Assembly (NCBI GenBank): GCA_017458025.1
Contig: JAFTGG010000089.1
Span: 1 to 6,965, forward strand
Length of the DNA: 6,965 nucleotides
Direction: 5' to 3'
Origin: Oscillospiraceae bacterium
GTDB lineage: Bacteria > Bacillota > Clostridia > Oscillospirales > Oscillospiraceae
The position numbers and the translations under genes are program-made. Shown here piece by piece: positions 1-6,101 of this stretch (its first letter is position 1; each line of letters starts with the position of its first letter). Under the pieces are notes generated by a model. The model saw only the letters and a list, made by a program, of their open reading frames with translations, was not told the DNA's origin and did no database searches.

Positions 1-271
1 CACGGCGGCCCTTGGCCGCGCTGCGCCGCGCGTCGCTCTCGCCCTCGGCGCGTTTCGCGATCTCCGCCGCGGCCTCCGCGGCGCGCGCTTCCGCAGCCTT
101 GAGCAGTTCCTTGCCGTTGTCGGCGGCTTCATGCCGCGCCTTTTGCAGCTGCGCGGCGCCCTCGCGCTCGGCGTCGCTGAGCGCCTGCTTGACGCGCGCC
201 TCCGCTTCCGCCTTGTCCGTGCGGCCCTTTTCCTCAACCGCCGCGACCTGTTGAATGGCTTCCATTGTCAT
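1..271 (-). CDS. Probable V-type ATP synthase peripheral-stalk subunit (G/H-like coiled coil), 3' end outside window
   Basis: This reading frame starts at ATG 271 and stays open for 90 codons to the window edge, so its C-terminus is missing. A GGTGAT ribosome-binding-like sequence lies just upstream; a second in-frame ATG at 265 is an alternative start. The protein begins MTMEAIQQVAAVEEKGRTDK and is almost entirely Ala, Glu, Lys, Arg and Gln. It has no hydrophobic segment and no Gly/Pro break before about residue 53, which indicates one long amphipathic helix. Known context: clostridial V-type ATPase operons often begin with such a short coiled-coil protein (subunit G/H, NtpF/AhaH-like), which forms the stator stalk linking the catalytic head to the membrane part. 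The family call is inferred from composition, length and position behind a strong promoter, not from a catalytic motif. Another coiled-coil protein is possible; a membrane-embedded V-ATPase subunit downstream, beyond base 1, would settle it. Confidence 0.6.
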   Translation of the reverse strand, partial: MTMEAIQQVAAVEEKGRTDKAEAEARVKQALSDAEREGAAQLQKARHEAADNGKELLKAAEARAAEAAAEIAKRAEGESDARRSAAKGRR

Positions 272-320
272 GCTATCACCACGCTTTCGCTGTTCCAGAG
301 TTTTCCGTTTTATACTAGCT

Positions 321-1610
321 TTATATTATAGGGTATTCTTCGCCATTTTTCAACTGTGTTTTTTCTTTTTGCGCTAACGCGAGCAATAGCCAGACATACG
401 GCGCCGTAATACATGTCGACACCGAGAACGCCGCCATCGCCGCATAGCACAGCAGTCCCGCGCCGCAAAGCGCAAAGCGCGGCTCCTCGGCGCGGCGGAA
501 GCAGCGGACGAGCGCAATACCCAGCAGCGCGAGATACGCCGCGAGCGCCAGCGCGCCCTGATTGACGAGGATATTGAGGTATTCGTTGTGCGCCGCCGTG
601 ATGTCCACCGGCGTCGCGCCGCCGCCGCGATACCACGAAAACGGCTCCAGGCCGCGCAGCCACAGCGTGTCCGGCCCGCCGCCGAGCAGCGGACGCTCGC
701 GCGCAAGGTACAGGCAGTCGCGCCAGATGGCGAGCCGCCCCGAGCCGAACGCGCCGTCGAACTCGCCGCGCAGCAGGCGCGACGCTTCCGTCAGCGTTTG
801 GTTTGCGCCGCGATACAGCCGTACAAATACCAACGCGGCGGCGCTCAAAAACGCCGAGAGCAGAAGCATCGTTTTCCGCCGTTTCGGGAAGCATAATGCG
901 AGCCCCCAGACCGCCGCGAACGCCAATCCCGCCCACGCGCCCGATACGCCGAGGCGAAACAGGACGAACAGCGTCAGCGCGAGCGCCGGCGCAAGCGCCC
1001 ACAGCCGCAGCCTCGCGAGCGCGAGCGCGAACACGCATGCCGCGAGCGCGAGCAAAAATGCCGTAAAATCTATATTGCCGGACGTGCCGGCGTAAAACCC
1101 CGCGTAGACGCGGTCGCCGTCAAAGTAGTCCAGCCCCGCGGGATAGAGCCCCAGCGGATTCCGTCCCGTCAGCTGTACGACGGCAAGGAGATCGCAGAGC
1201 GCCACGGACAGCGCCGCGAGATACAGCAGCCGCCGGCCGGCGCGGAGATATCGCGCGAGGAAGCAAAACATCGCGACGTAGAGCGCGAGCGTCAGCAGGC
1301 CCTCGCGCCGCGTGCCGCCGAGCAGCGTCGCCGCGCCGTAGGGCGAGCACAGCGCCGAGAGCGCGGAAAACGCCAGATAGGCGGCGGCACACCACATGCT
1401 TGCCGTCATACGCGGCTTCTCGATCGGCGCGACGGCGCACAGCGCGGCGAGATAGCCCAGCGTCAGCGCGAGGAAGCAGGCGTACTTCCCCTCCATCATG
1501 CGCTCGTATCCGCCGTAGGGCAAAAACAAGAGGAGCACGGTCACGAGCGCGCAGGCATAGAGATACGTCGCGCGTTCCGCGCGCGCGGGCGAGCGCCGGA
1601 TGCGCCGCAT
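321..1610 (-). CDS. O-antigen ligase/polymerase family (Wzy_C-like) polytopic membrane protein
   Basis: This 429-residue protein has many hydrophobic segments (the first near residues 17-31, the last near 400-413) and fits the O-antigen ligase/Wzy polymerase family. These enzymes act at the outer face of the cytoplasmic membrane and join or polymerise lipid-linked glycans. Family-like signatures are GTSGNIDFTAFLLALA at 175-190, the block GSGRLAIWRDCLYLARERPLLGG at 289-311 (R291, W296, then P307-L308-GGG), and a loop with TAAHNEYLNILVNQGALAL at 338-356 (H341). These match the conserved Arg and His of the large periplasmic-side loop in characterised ligases. Start ATG 1610 is supported by AAAGGAGG at 1619-1626, eight bases upstream. 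No glycosyltransferase or sugar-nucleotide gene adjoins it, so its glycan substrate cannot be read here. A Gram-positive-type cell would have no LPS core, so capsule or wall polysaccharide is the likelier product. The family is confident; the reaction is not. Confidence 0.85.
   Translation of the reverse strand: MRRIRRSPARAERATYLYACALVTVLLLFLPYGGYERMMEGKYACFLALTLGYLAALCAVAPIEKPRMTASMWCAAAYLAFSALSALCSPYGAATLLGGTRREGLLTLALYVAMFCFLARYLRAGRRLLYLAALSVALCDLLAVVQLTGRNPLGLYPAGLDYFDGDRVYAGFYAGTSGNIDFTAFLLALAACVFALALARLRLWALAPALALTLFVLFRLGVSGAWAGLAFAAVWGLALCFPKRRKTMLLLSAFLSAAALVFVRLYRGANQTLTEASRLLRGEFDGAFGSGRLAIWRDCLYLARERPLLGGGPDTLWLRGLEPFSWYRGGGATPVDITAAHNEYLNILVNQGALALAAYLALLGIALVRCFRRAEEPRFALCGAGLLCYAAMAAFSVSTCITAPYVWLLLALAQKEKTQLKNGEEYPII
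325..353 (-). promoter_or_regulatory. Sigma-A promoter for the coiled-coil (V-ATPase-like) operon
   Basis: On the minus strand, TTGAAA (353-348) is followed by an exact 17-base spacer and a perfect TATAAT (330-325). Transcription should start near 318, giving a leader of about 47 bases before ATG 271. The -10 box lies over the last codons of the upstream membrane-protein gene, whose stop is at 323-321. The downstream operon therefore has its own promoter despite lying only 49 bases behind that gene. No hairpin terminator is visible between the two genes, so read-through could add to expression. Confidence 0.8.
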
Positions 1611-1640
1611 GATAACCGCCTCCTTTCACGTCTCGGCCAA

Positions 1641-1669
1641 ATTATAGCCGACACGGAAACTTTTTGCAA
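1641..1669 (-). promoter_or_regulatory. Sigma-A promoter for the O-antigen ligase-like gene
   Basis: On the minus strand, TTGCAA (1669-1664) is separated by 17 bases from a perfect TATAAT (1646-1641). The predicted start near 1634 leaves a leader of about 24 bases containing the AAAGGAGG ribosome binding site. It is back to back with the promoter of the plus-strand SH3 gene; the two -35 boxes are 27 bases apart. Confidence 0.7.
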
Positions 1670-1696
1670 ATTTTACCGTCTAATGAAATAAGCCAC

Positions 1697-1726
1697 TTGA
1701 CATAATGCCCCAATATCTTGTAGAAT
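1697..1726 (+). promoter_or_regulatory. Sigma-A promoter for the SH3-domain protein gene
   Basis: A perfect TTGACA (1697-1702) is followed by an 18-base spacer and TAGAAT (1721-1726, five of six consensus bases). Transcription should begin near 1733, about 27 bases before the start codon. This leaves room for the AAGGAGG site at 1745-1751 and little else, so no riboswitch is expected in this leader. Confidence 0.75.
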
Positions 1727-1759
1727 AAGCTCGAAAATAAACGCAAGGAGGACAATTTC

Positions 1760-2395
1760 ATGGAAGGTCGTCGCGTCAGCCGTCAGAACCAGAAATACAA
1801 CCCGTTGTTTATCCTTTTCCTGTGTCTCGTCGCAGCGGTCATCGTCCTGTTGATCGTTTCCATCGTGCTCGGCGCGCGTCTCGGGAAGGCGAATAAGGGC
1901 CTCAAGGCCGCCGAAGCGGAGATCGCAAAGCTCGAACAGAATGTTTCGCAGCTGGAGGACGATCTCGCGGCGGCGCGCAGCCGCGCGTCCGGCGCTTCGT
2001 CGTCCGCCCCGTCCGGTCCCAGCAGCACGCAGCCCGCGCTCCCGGGCAGCGAGACGGCGAGCTCCTCCTGGCTCGACCTTTCCGGACACGACGAGGTGAA
2101 GGTCAAGCCCACGCAGCTGCTCGACGCCTACGCCACCTATTACACGACCGCGGGCGTCAACCTCCGCAGCGGTCCCGCCACGAGCTACGACCGCATCACC
2201 ACCGTGGACTACGGCACCAGGGTCGACGTCGCGGCGCGCGATGGCAATTGGGCGTTCGCCAAGGTCGGCAGCCGTTTTGGCTGGATCAGCTCCGACTACC
2301 TCTCCACATCGCAGCCCTCGCCCCAGACTACGTCGTCCAGCACCTCCGCCTCCTCGAATCGCTCGGAGGCGACCTCCGGCAGCTTGAGACGATAA
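1760..2395 (+). CDS. Membrane-anchored protein with coiled coil and extracytoplasmic SH3b domain
   Basis: This 211-residue protein has a basic N-terminus (GRRVSRQNQK), one strong membrane helix at about 16-38, and a predicted coiled coil at about 41-74 with hydrophobic positions such as L49, I55, L58, V62, L65 and L69. A Ser/Pro-rich linker follows (about 77-103), then a bacterial SH3 (SH3b) domain at about 125-182, with the hallmark GVNLRSGPATSYDRI and the closing GWISSDYL. The tail from 183 is Ser/Thr-rich. The positive-inside rule places the SH3b domain outside the membrane, where such domains usually bind peptidoglycan. No amidase, peptidase or other catalytic domain is present, so a structural or adaptor role in the envelope is inferred. 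Start ATG 1760 follows AAGGAGG (1745-1751) by eight bases. The gene is monocistronic, bounded by its own promoter and a terminator. It resembles the short coiled-coil plus SH3 proteins common in Firmicutes, whose exact role is generally unknown. Confidence 0.85.
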   Translation: MEGRRVSRQNQKYNPLFILFLCLVAAVIVLLIVSIVLGARLGKANKGLKAAEAEIAKLEQNVSQLEDDLAAARSRASGASSSAPSGPSSTQPALPGSETASSSWLDLSGHDEVKVKPTQLLDAYATYYTTAGVNLRSGPATSYDRITTVDYGTRVDVAARDGNWAFAKVGSRFGWISSDYLSTSQPSPQTTSSSTSASSNRSEATSGSLRR

Positions 2396-2401
2396 AATTA
2401 C

Positions 2402-2432
2402 AAAAAAGGCGGCCGCTCGGCCGTCTTTTTTT
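2402..2432. terminator. Bidirectional Rho-independent terminator between convergent genes
   Basis: A stem of ggcggcc (2408-2414) and ggccgtc (2419-2425), with one G-T wobble and loop gctc, is flanked by six A's on the left and seven T's on the right. It starts seven bases after the SH3 gene stop. Read from the minus strand it also ends in a U-run, so it can terminate the convergent NifX-like gene, whose stop codon (2431-2433) abuts the hairpin. Confidence 0.85.
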
Positions 2433-2766
2433 ATCCGCAAATATGGCAGGTGTTGTTTGGGTCGGAGGCGATCGTCTCGCCGAGGTACGCCTTTGCCGCA
2501 GCGTCCGCGCTGCCGGTATAGCCCTGCGCGACCAACAGCCCCGCCAGCGCCAGCGCGCGCTTCGCCTCCGGCGTCAACGGCCCGCAGACCAGCGTGTCCA
2601 CGCCGTGCCGCTCAACGACCGCGAGCGCCGCGTCCGCGCCGCCCTCCACGGGTACGGAAAACTGCCGGAGAATGCGGCCGTGGTCGTCCTCGTAAAACTT
2701 GACGGCCTCGCAGCCCGCCAGGCCGGCGCTGACGTCGTCTCCGACGACGGGGATCGCAATGCGCAT
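2431..2766 (-). CDS. NifX/NifB-type dinitrogenase Fe-Mo cofactor-binding domain protein
   Basis: This 111-residue single-domain protein belongs to the dinitrogenase iron-molybdenum cofactor biosynthesis family (ribonuclease H-like fold, includes NifX, NafY and the NifB C-terminus). Visible features are the opening strand MRIAIPV, the central VDTLVCGPLTPEAKRALALAG (about 56-76), where family members have a Cys/Gly turn followed by a helix, then the GYTGSADAAAKAYLGETI segment and a C-terminal CHICG with a CxxC pair (C107, C110). The start is set at 2766 because AGGAGG (2774-2779) lies seven bases upstream. An in-frame ATG at 2805 would sit inside the promoter and is rejected. No nitrogenase genes are nearby. 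Stand-alone members are widespread in anaerobes that do not fix nitrogen and are thought to bind or carry metal clusters. The CxxC suggests metal or redox chemistry, but the partner is unknown. Confidence 0.82.
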   Translation of the reverse strand: MRIAIPVVGDDVSAGLAGCEAVKFYEDDHGRILRQFSVPVEGGADAALAVVERHGVDTLVCGPLTPEAKRALALAGLLVAQGYTGSADAAAKAYLGETIASDPNNTCHICG

Positions 2767-2773
2767 GACGTTT

Positions 2774-2779
2774 CCTCCT
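2774..2779 (-). promoter_or_regulatory. Ribosome binding site fixing the NifX-like start
   Basis: AGGAGG on the minus strand lies seven bases upstream of ATG 2766. It decides in favour of the 111-residue protein over the longer frame beginning at 2805, which would add a non-conserved N-terminal extension. Confidence 0.85.
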
Positions 2780-2795
2780 CGCTTGCTTTTCGCAT

Positions 2796-2824
2796 AGTAT
2801 AACATGCCGATTTTTTGTTTGCAA
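2796..2824 (-). promoter_or_regulatory. Sigma-A promoter with extended -10 for the NifX-like gene
   Basis: On the minus strand, TTGCAA (2824-2819) is followed by 17 bases and TATACT (2801-2796). The -10 box is preceded by TGT, forming an extended -10 element. The -35 hexamer is the same as in the ligase promoter. The predicted start near 2789 gives a leader of about 22 bases, just enough for the AGGAGG site. Confidence 0.7.
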
Positions 2825-2874
2825 TGGGCAAGCCGCGCACATATTAAGGACGCGTTAATTATTACAGTTTGCCA

Positions 2875-2903
2875 TTGCTTTTTCGGAGGAAACCGATTAC
2901 AAT
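2875..2903 (+). promoter_or_regulatory. Candidate promoter for the antiporter gene
   Basis: TTGCTT (2875-2880) and TACAAT (2898-2903) are separated by 17 bases. The -10 matches five of six consensus bases but the -35 only three, so activity may be weak or depend on an activator. The predicted start near 2910 leaves a leader of about 46 bases. A GGAGG at 2885-2889 lies in the spacer and has no start codon at a suitable distance, so it is not taken as a ribosome binding site. Confidence 0.5.
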
Positions 2904-2925
2904 ACAGGCTTTAGAGCCATCGGTT
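2891..2925. repeat. Inverted repeat flanking the -10 box of the candidate antiporter promoter
   Basis: AACCGAT (2891-2897) and its exact complement-inverted copy ATCGGTT (2919-2925) are separated by 21 bases that include the -10 hexamer and the predicted transcription start. Seven-base arms about 28 bases centre to centre could bind a dimeric or looping regulator, or pair as RNA or DNA. The left arm could alternatively pair with TCGG at 2883-2886. This may be chance; no known operator is recognised. Confidence 0.3.
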
Positions 2926-2956
2926 CGTCATTTTTCCCAAGAAAGAAGTCCTTTTT

Positions 2957-4297
2957 ATGTACGCATTGCTTAATATCGCGTTTGCTCTGTTCGCAGGGCT
3001 GATGATGACGCGTCTTTTCAGCCGCTGGCGCTTGCCCGACGTCACGGCGTTCCTTGTCGCGGGCGTCCTGATCGGGCCGTTCGTGCTCGGCAGGCTCGGT
3101 ATCCCCGGCGTCGGCTTCGCGACCTACGACGACGTCGCCGCGCTCACCGTGGTCTCCAACGTCGCGATGGGCTTCATCGCGTTCTCCATCGGCGATGAGT
3201 TCCGGCTCGAACAACTGCGCAAGACCGGACGCCAGGCGCTGGTCATCGGCGTGATTCAGGCGCTGGTCGCCGCCGCGCTGGTCGATTGCGCGCTGCTGCT
3301 GTTCCACGCGGCGCGTCCCGATCTGCTCTCCGCGCCCGCCGCCATCACGCTCGGTGCCATCGCGACCGCCACCGCTCCGGCGGCGACGCTGATGGTCGTG
3401 CGCCAATACAAGGCCAAGGGCGAGCTGACAAGCCTGCTGCTGCCCATCGTCGCGCTCGACGACGCGGTAGGCCTGATCGTATTCGCCGTGTCGTTCGGCA
3501 TCGCGCGGGCGCTGATCTCCGGCGCGGTCAACCTGATCTCGATCCTCGTCGAGCCGCTGCTTGAGATCGTCTGCTCGCTGCTGCTCGGCGCGCTTGCCGG
3601 CTTCGTGCTCACGGATCTGGAGCGCATGTTCCACTCGAACTCCAACCGCACGTCCATGACCATCGCGTTCGTGTTCCTGACGGTCGGGCTCTCGATGCTC
3701 GACTTCCCGATCGGCGCGGTCACCGTCAGCTTCTCGCCGCTGCTCGTATGCATGATGCTCGGCACCGTGTTCTGCAACCTGAGCCCGCTGTCCGCCGACC
3801 TGATGGGCCGCGCCGACCGCTGGTCGCAGCCGCTGTTGGCGGTGTTCTTCGTCATCAGCGGCGCGGAGCTGGAGCTGGAGGTCTTTTCCCAGCCGCTGCT
3901 CGTGCTCATCGGCGTCGTCTATATCCTCTCGCGCTCGCTTGGCAAGTACTTCGGCGCGTACTTTTCCGCCAAGGCGGTCAAATGCCCGCCGAATGTAGTC
4001 AAATATCTCGGCGTCACGCTGCTGCCGCAGGCAGGCGTCGCGCTGGGCATGTGCGTCACGGCGCAGCAGCTTGGCGGCGCGGACGGTCCGCTCGTGCGCA
4101 ACATCGTCCTTTTCGCCGTGCTCATCTACGAGCTGGTCGGCCCGCTGATGACCAAAAAAGCGCTCGAAGCGGCCGGCGACATTCAGGAGAAATCGCCCGA
4201 GATGCTCTCCCGCCGCGCCCGCGCACTGGAGGCCGCTCCACGCAAAGAGCTTGCGGAGCGGCATGAGGCGAAGCGCCGCAAATACGTCAAAAAATGA
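2957..4297 (+). CDS. CPA2-type monovalent cation:proton antiporter (Na+ or K+/H+ exchanger family)
   Basis: This 446-residue integral membrane protein has about 12-13 hydrophobic segments and a short basic cytoplasmic tail (about 401-446). It exchanges Na+ or K+ for protons across the cytoplasmic membrane, supporting pH and ion balance. Family features are the N-terminal FSRWRLPDVTAFLVAGVLIGP (21-41), ATATAPAATLMVVRQYKAKG (136-155) in the unwound-helix region, ALDDAVGLI (166-174) with the ion-binding pair D168-D169, RSLGKYFGAYFSAK (326-339) with the conserved basic Lys K330, and LLPQAGVALG (355-364). In characterised members an Asp-Asp pair marks electrogenic exchangers, whereas Asn-Asp marks electroneutral ones. 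No TrkA-N/RCK regulatory domain follows, unlike KefB/KefC. Start ATG 2957 is the only standard one after an in-frame stop at 2912; its ribosome binding site (GAAAGAAG) is weak. The ion specificity cannot be read from sequence. Confidence 0.9.
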   Translation: MYALLNIAFALFAGLMMTRLFSRWRLPDVTAFLVAGVLIGPFVLGRLGIPGVGFATYDDVAALTVVSNVAMGFIAFSIGDEFRLEQLRKTGRQALVIGVIQALVAAALVDCALLLFHAARPDLLSAPAAITLGAIATATAPAATLMVVRQYKAKGELTSLLLPIVALDDAVGLIVFAVSFGIARALISGAVNLISILVEPLLEIVCSLLLGALAGFVLTDLERMFHSNSNRTSMTIAFVFLTVGLSMLDFPIGAVTVSFSPLLVCMMLGTVFCNLSPLSADLMGRADRWSQPLLAVFFVISGAELELEVFSQPLLVLIGVVYILSRSLGKYFGAYFSAKAVKCPPNVVKYLGVTLLPQAGVALGMCVTAQQLGGADGPLVRNIVLFAVLIYELVGPLMTKKALEAAGDIQEKSPEMLSRRARALEAAPRKELAERHEAKRRKYVKK

Positions 4298-4326
4298 GAA
4301 GACCGCCCAACGGGCGGTCTTCTTTT
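4298..4326. terminator. Strong bidirectional terminator between the antiporter and the ABC operon
   Basis: A perfect 11-base-pair stem, gaagaccgccc (4298-4308) with gggcggtcttc (4312-4322) and loop aac, begins immediately after the antiporter stop and is followed by TTTT. On the minus strand the same hairpin is followed by CTCATTTTTT and lies just past the ATPase stop at 4330, so it can terminate the convergent ABC operon as well. Confidence 0.88.
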
Positions 4327-4329
4327 GCC

Positions 4330-5124
4330 TTACGAAAGAAGGACCGAATCCGTCTCCTCCTGCACGCCCGCGAGGGCGGCAAAACGGTCGAGCAGATCCT
4401 TTTTGGTGAGATGCCTCTTCTCCTCGCCCGCGATGTCCAGAATGATCTTGCCCTGGTTCATCATAATGAGGCGGCTGCCGTGCTTGATGGCGTCGGTCAT
4501 GTTGTGCGTGATCATCAGCGCCGTGAGGTTGTTCTCCGTCACGATCCGGTCGCTGAGCTCCAGCACCTTCGCCGCGGTGGCGGGATCGAGCGCCGCCGTG
4601 TGCTCGTCGAGCAGCAGCAGCTTCGGCTTCTGCAGCGCCGCCATCAACAGCGTGATCGCCTGGCGCTGTCCGCCGGAGAGCAGGCCGACCTTGGTCGTCA
4701 TACGGTCCTCAAGGCCGAGGCCGAGCGCCGCGAGCTTCTCACGGTACTGCTCGCGCTCCGCCTTGGAGATGCCCCATTTCAGCCCGCGCGGCTTGCCGCG
4801 GCGCAGCGCCAGAGCGAGGTTTTCCTCCAGCCACATGTCCGGCGCAGTGCCGAGCATCGGGTCCTGGAACACGCGGCCGATGTACGGCGCGCGCTTGAAA
4901 TCCGGCAACGCCGTGACGTCAACGCCGTCGATGGCGATGCGCCCCTCGTCCACCGGCCAGGTGCCGGCAATTGCGTTGAGCATCGTCGACTTGCCCGCGC
5001 CGTTGCCGCCGATGACGGTGACGAACTCGCCGGGCATGAGGTGCAGGCTCAGCCGGTCGAGCGCCTTCTTCTCGTTGATGGTGCCGGGGTTGAACGTCTT
5101 GGAGATATGTTCGACGCGCAGCAT
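4330..5124 (-). CDS. ABC transporter ATP-binding protein, TrpXYZ-type amino-acid importer family
   Basis: This 264-residue cytoplasmic ATPase powers import through the adjacent permease. All nucleotide-binding motifs are present: Walker A GGNGAGKST (39-47), Q-loop Q87 in RVFQDP, signature LSGGQRQ (149-155), Walker B LLLLDE (169-174), D-loop ALDP (178-181) and switch His H207 in MITHNM. The LDEHTAALDP variant, with His in place of the usual Pro after the Walker B Glu, is typical of this subfamily, in which the three genes are a PF04392-type binding protein, a permease and an ATPase. Start ATG 5124 overlaps the permease stop as TGATG, and AAGGAGG (5134-5140) lies nine bases upstream inside the last permease codons, so translation is probably coupled. 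It is the last gene before the terminator. Some family members import tryptophan or other aromatic amino acids; the substrate here is unproven. Confidence 0.92.
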   Translation of the reverse strand: MLRVEHISKTFNPGTINEKKALDRLSLHLMPGEFVTVIGGNGAGKSTMLNAIAGTWPVDEGRIAIDGVDVTALPDFKRAPYIGRVFQDPMLGTAPDMWLEENLALALRRGKPRGLKWGISKAEREQYREKLAALGLGLEDRMTTKVGLLSGGQRQAITLLMAALQKPKLLLLDEHTAALDPATAAKVLELSDRIVTENNLTALMITHNMTDAIKHGSRLIMMNQGKIILDIAGEEKRHLTKKDLLDRFAALAGVQEETDSVLLS

Positions 5125-6083
5125 CAGCCCTCGCCTCCTTCCCTTTTCGCGAGCGCGCCCGCGTGGCGGAACGAATTCTTGCGCTTTTGCTGCAAGTACG
5201 GCACGGCGAGGAAGATCGCGACCACGATGGCGGTCAGCAGCTTCATGTCGTTCGCCGGGAACTTGAGCCAGAGCACGAAAACGTATACGAGATAGTAGAT
5301 GATGCCGCCGATGACCGTGAACAGCAGCCGCAGGTAGTAGTTCATACGCTTGCCGACGATCAGCTCGCCGAGAACCTCGCCGATGATGACGGCGGCGAGG
5401 CCGATGACGATCGCGCCGCGGCCCATGTTCACGTCCGCGAAGCCCTGATACTGCGCGAGCATACCGCCCGAGAGCGCGACGAGCCCGTTTGAGAGCGCGA
5501 GTCCGACGATCTTCATGCGGTCGGTGTTGATGCCCTGCGCGCGGCTCATCGCGGCGTTGTTGCCGGTGGCGCGGAACGCGCAGCCGGTCTCCGTGCCGAG
5601 GTAGCAGTAGAGCAGCGCGGGCAAAAGCACGCAGAACGCCGCCATAATGCCGATGGTGCGCCAGAGCAGCAGCGCGTTGGACGTAATGCGCAGCGTCGTC
5701 TGGTTGACGTTGATCGCCTGATTCGCCTTGCCCATGATGTTCAGGTTGATGGAGTAAAGCGAGATCTGCGTCAGGATACCGGCGAGAATGGCGGGGATAC
5801 CGAGCTTGGTGTGCAAAATACCCGTTACGAAGCCCGCGACAAGGCCGGACGCGAGCGCCACGAGCAGCGACAGCTCAGGGTTCCAGCCGTTCAGGATCAG
5901 CATGATGCTGACCGCGCCGCCGGTGGCGAACGAGCCGTCGACGCTCAGGTCGGCGAAGTCGAGGATGCGGAACGTCCAATAGACGCCCAGCGCCATGACG
6001 CCCCAGATCAGCCCCTGCGCGATGCCGCCGGGGCACGCGCGCAGCAGCGCCGCGGGATTGAGGGATGCGAAATATGCGAGCAT
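5124..6083 (-). CDS. ABC transporter permease, branched-chain/TrpY-like membrane subunit
   Basis: This 319-residue protein of the BPD_transp_2 permease fold has about eight to ten hydrophobic segments and forms the channel of the importer, probably as a homodimer because only one permease gene is visible. Subfamily marks are LDFADLSVDGSFATGGAV (41-58), KLGIPAILAGILTQISLYSINL (93-114) and FRATGNNAAMSRAQGI (170-185), a cytoplasmic loop likely to contact the ATPase. The C-terminal tail is basic (QQKRKNSFRHAGALAKR). Start ATG 6083 is chosen because GGAGG at 6093-6097 is nine bases upstream; a longer frame from TTG at 6104 would begin inside the terminator hairpin. It lies 51 bases after the binding-protein gene and overlaps the ATPase gene by one base. 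Confidence 0.9.
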   Translation of the reverse strand: MLAYFASLNPAALLRACPGGIAQGLIWGVMALGVYWTFRILDFADLSVDGSFATGGAVSIMLILNGWNPELSLLVALASGLVAGFVTGILHTKLGIPAILAGILTQISLYSINLNIMGKANQAINVNQTTLRITSNALLLWRTIGIMAAFCVLLPALLYCYLGTETGCAFRATGNNAAMSRAQGINTDRMKIVGLALSNGLVALSGGMLAQYQGFADVNMGRGAIVIGLAAVIIGEVLGELIVGKRMNYYLRLLFTVIGGIIYYLVYVFVLWLKFPANDMKLLTAIVVAIFLAVPYLQQKRKNSFRHAGALAKREGGEG

Positions 6084-6092
6084 ATGTGATTT

Positions 6093-6097
6093 CCTCC
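6093..6097 (-). promoter_or_regulatory. Ribosome binding site fixing the permease start
   Basis: GGAGG on the minus strand, nine bases upstream of ATG 6083, lies immediately downstream of the intra-operon hairpin. It rules out the in-frame TTG at 6104, which is part of the hairpin itself and has no such site. Confidence 0.8.
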
Positions 6098-6101
6098 AAC
6101 T

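Noticed and set aside
310..1038. Alternative minus- and plus-strand frames within the ligase-like gene
   Set aside because: They are Arg/Ala-rich products of out-of-frame reading in GC-rich DNA, while the in-frame protein has membrane segments and family motifs.
2767..2805. N-terminal extension of the NifX-like protein to ATG 2805
   Set aside because: That ATG lies upstream of the predicted transcription start, next to the -10 box, and lacks a ribosome binding site. The family's conserved first strand begins at the 2766 start.
2824..2847. Seven-codon mini-ORF (MGKPRTY) in the divergent intergenic region
   Set aside because: It has no ribosome binding site, starts within the -35 box of the opposite-strand promoter, and lies upstream of the predicted antiporter transcript start.
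2826..2956. Possible riboswitch (c-di-AMP, Mn2+, Na+ or Li+ type) upstream of the antiporter
   Set aside because: None of the conserved cores I know for these classes is visible, and the predicted leader of about 46 bases is too short for them. Only a simple inverted repeat is supported.
2897..4264. A 455-codon open frame on the minus strand, antisense to the antiporter gene
   Set aside because: It is almost the full complement of the antiporter gene and its product is a low-complexity mix of Arg, Asp, Glu, His and Gln, as expected when hydrophobic GC-rich codons are read backwards. It has no recognised domain, and the plus-strand frame is a clear antiporter.
4294..5295. Two long plus-strand open frames opposite the ABC ATPase gene
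   Set aside because: They are antisense shadows of a gene with every ABC ATPase motif intact, and they run through the terminator hairpin. The translations show no domain.
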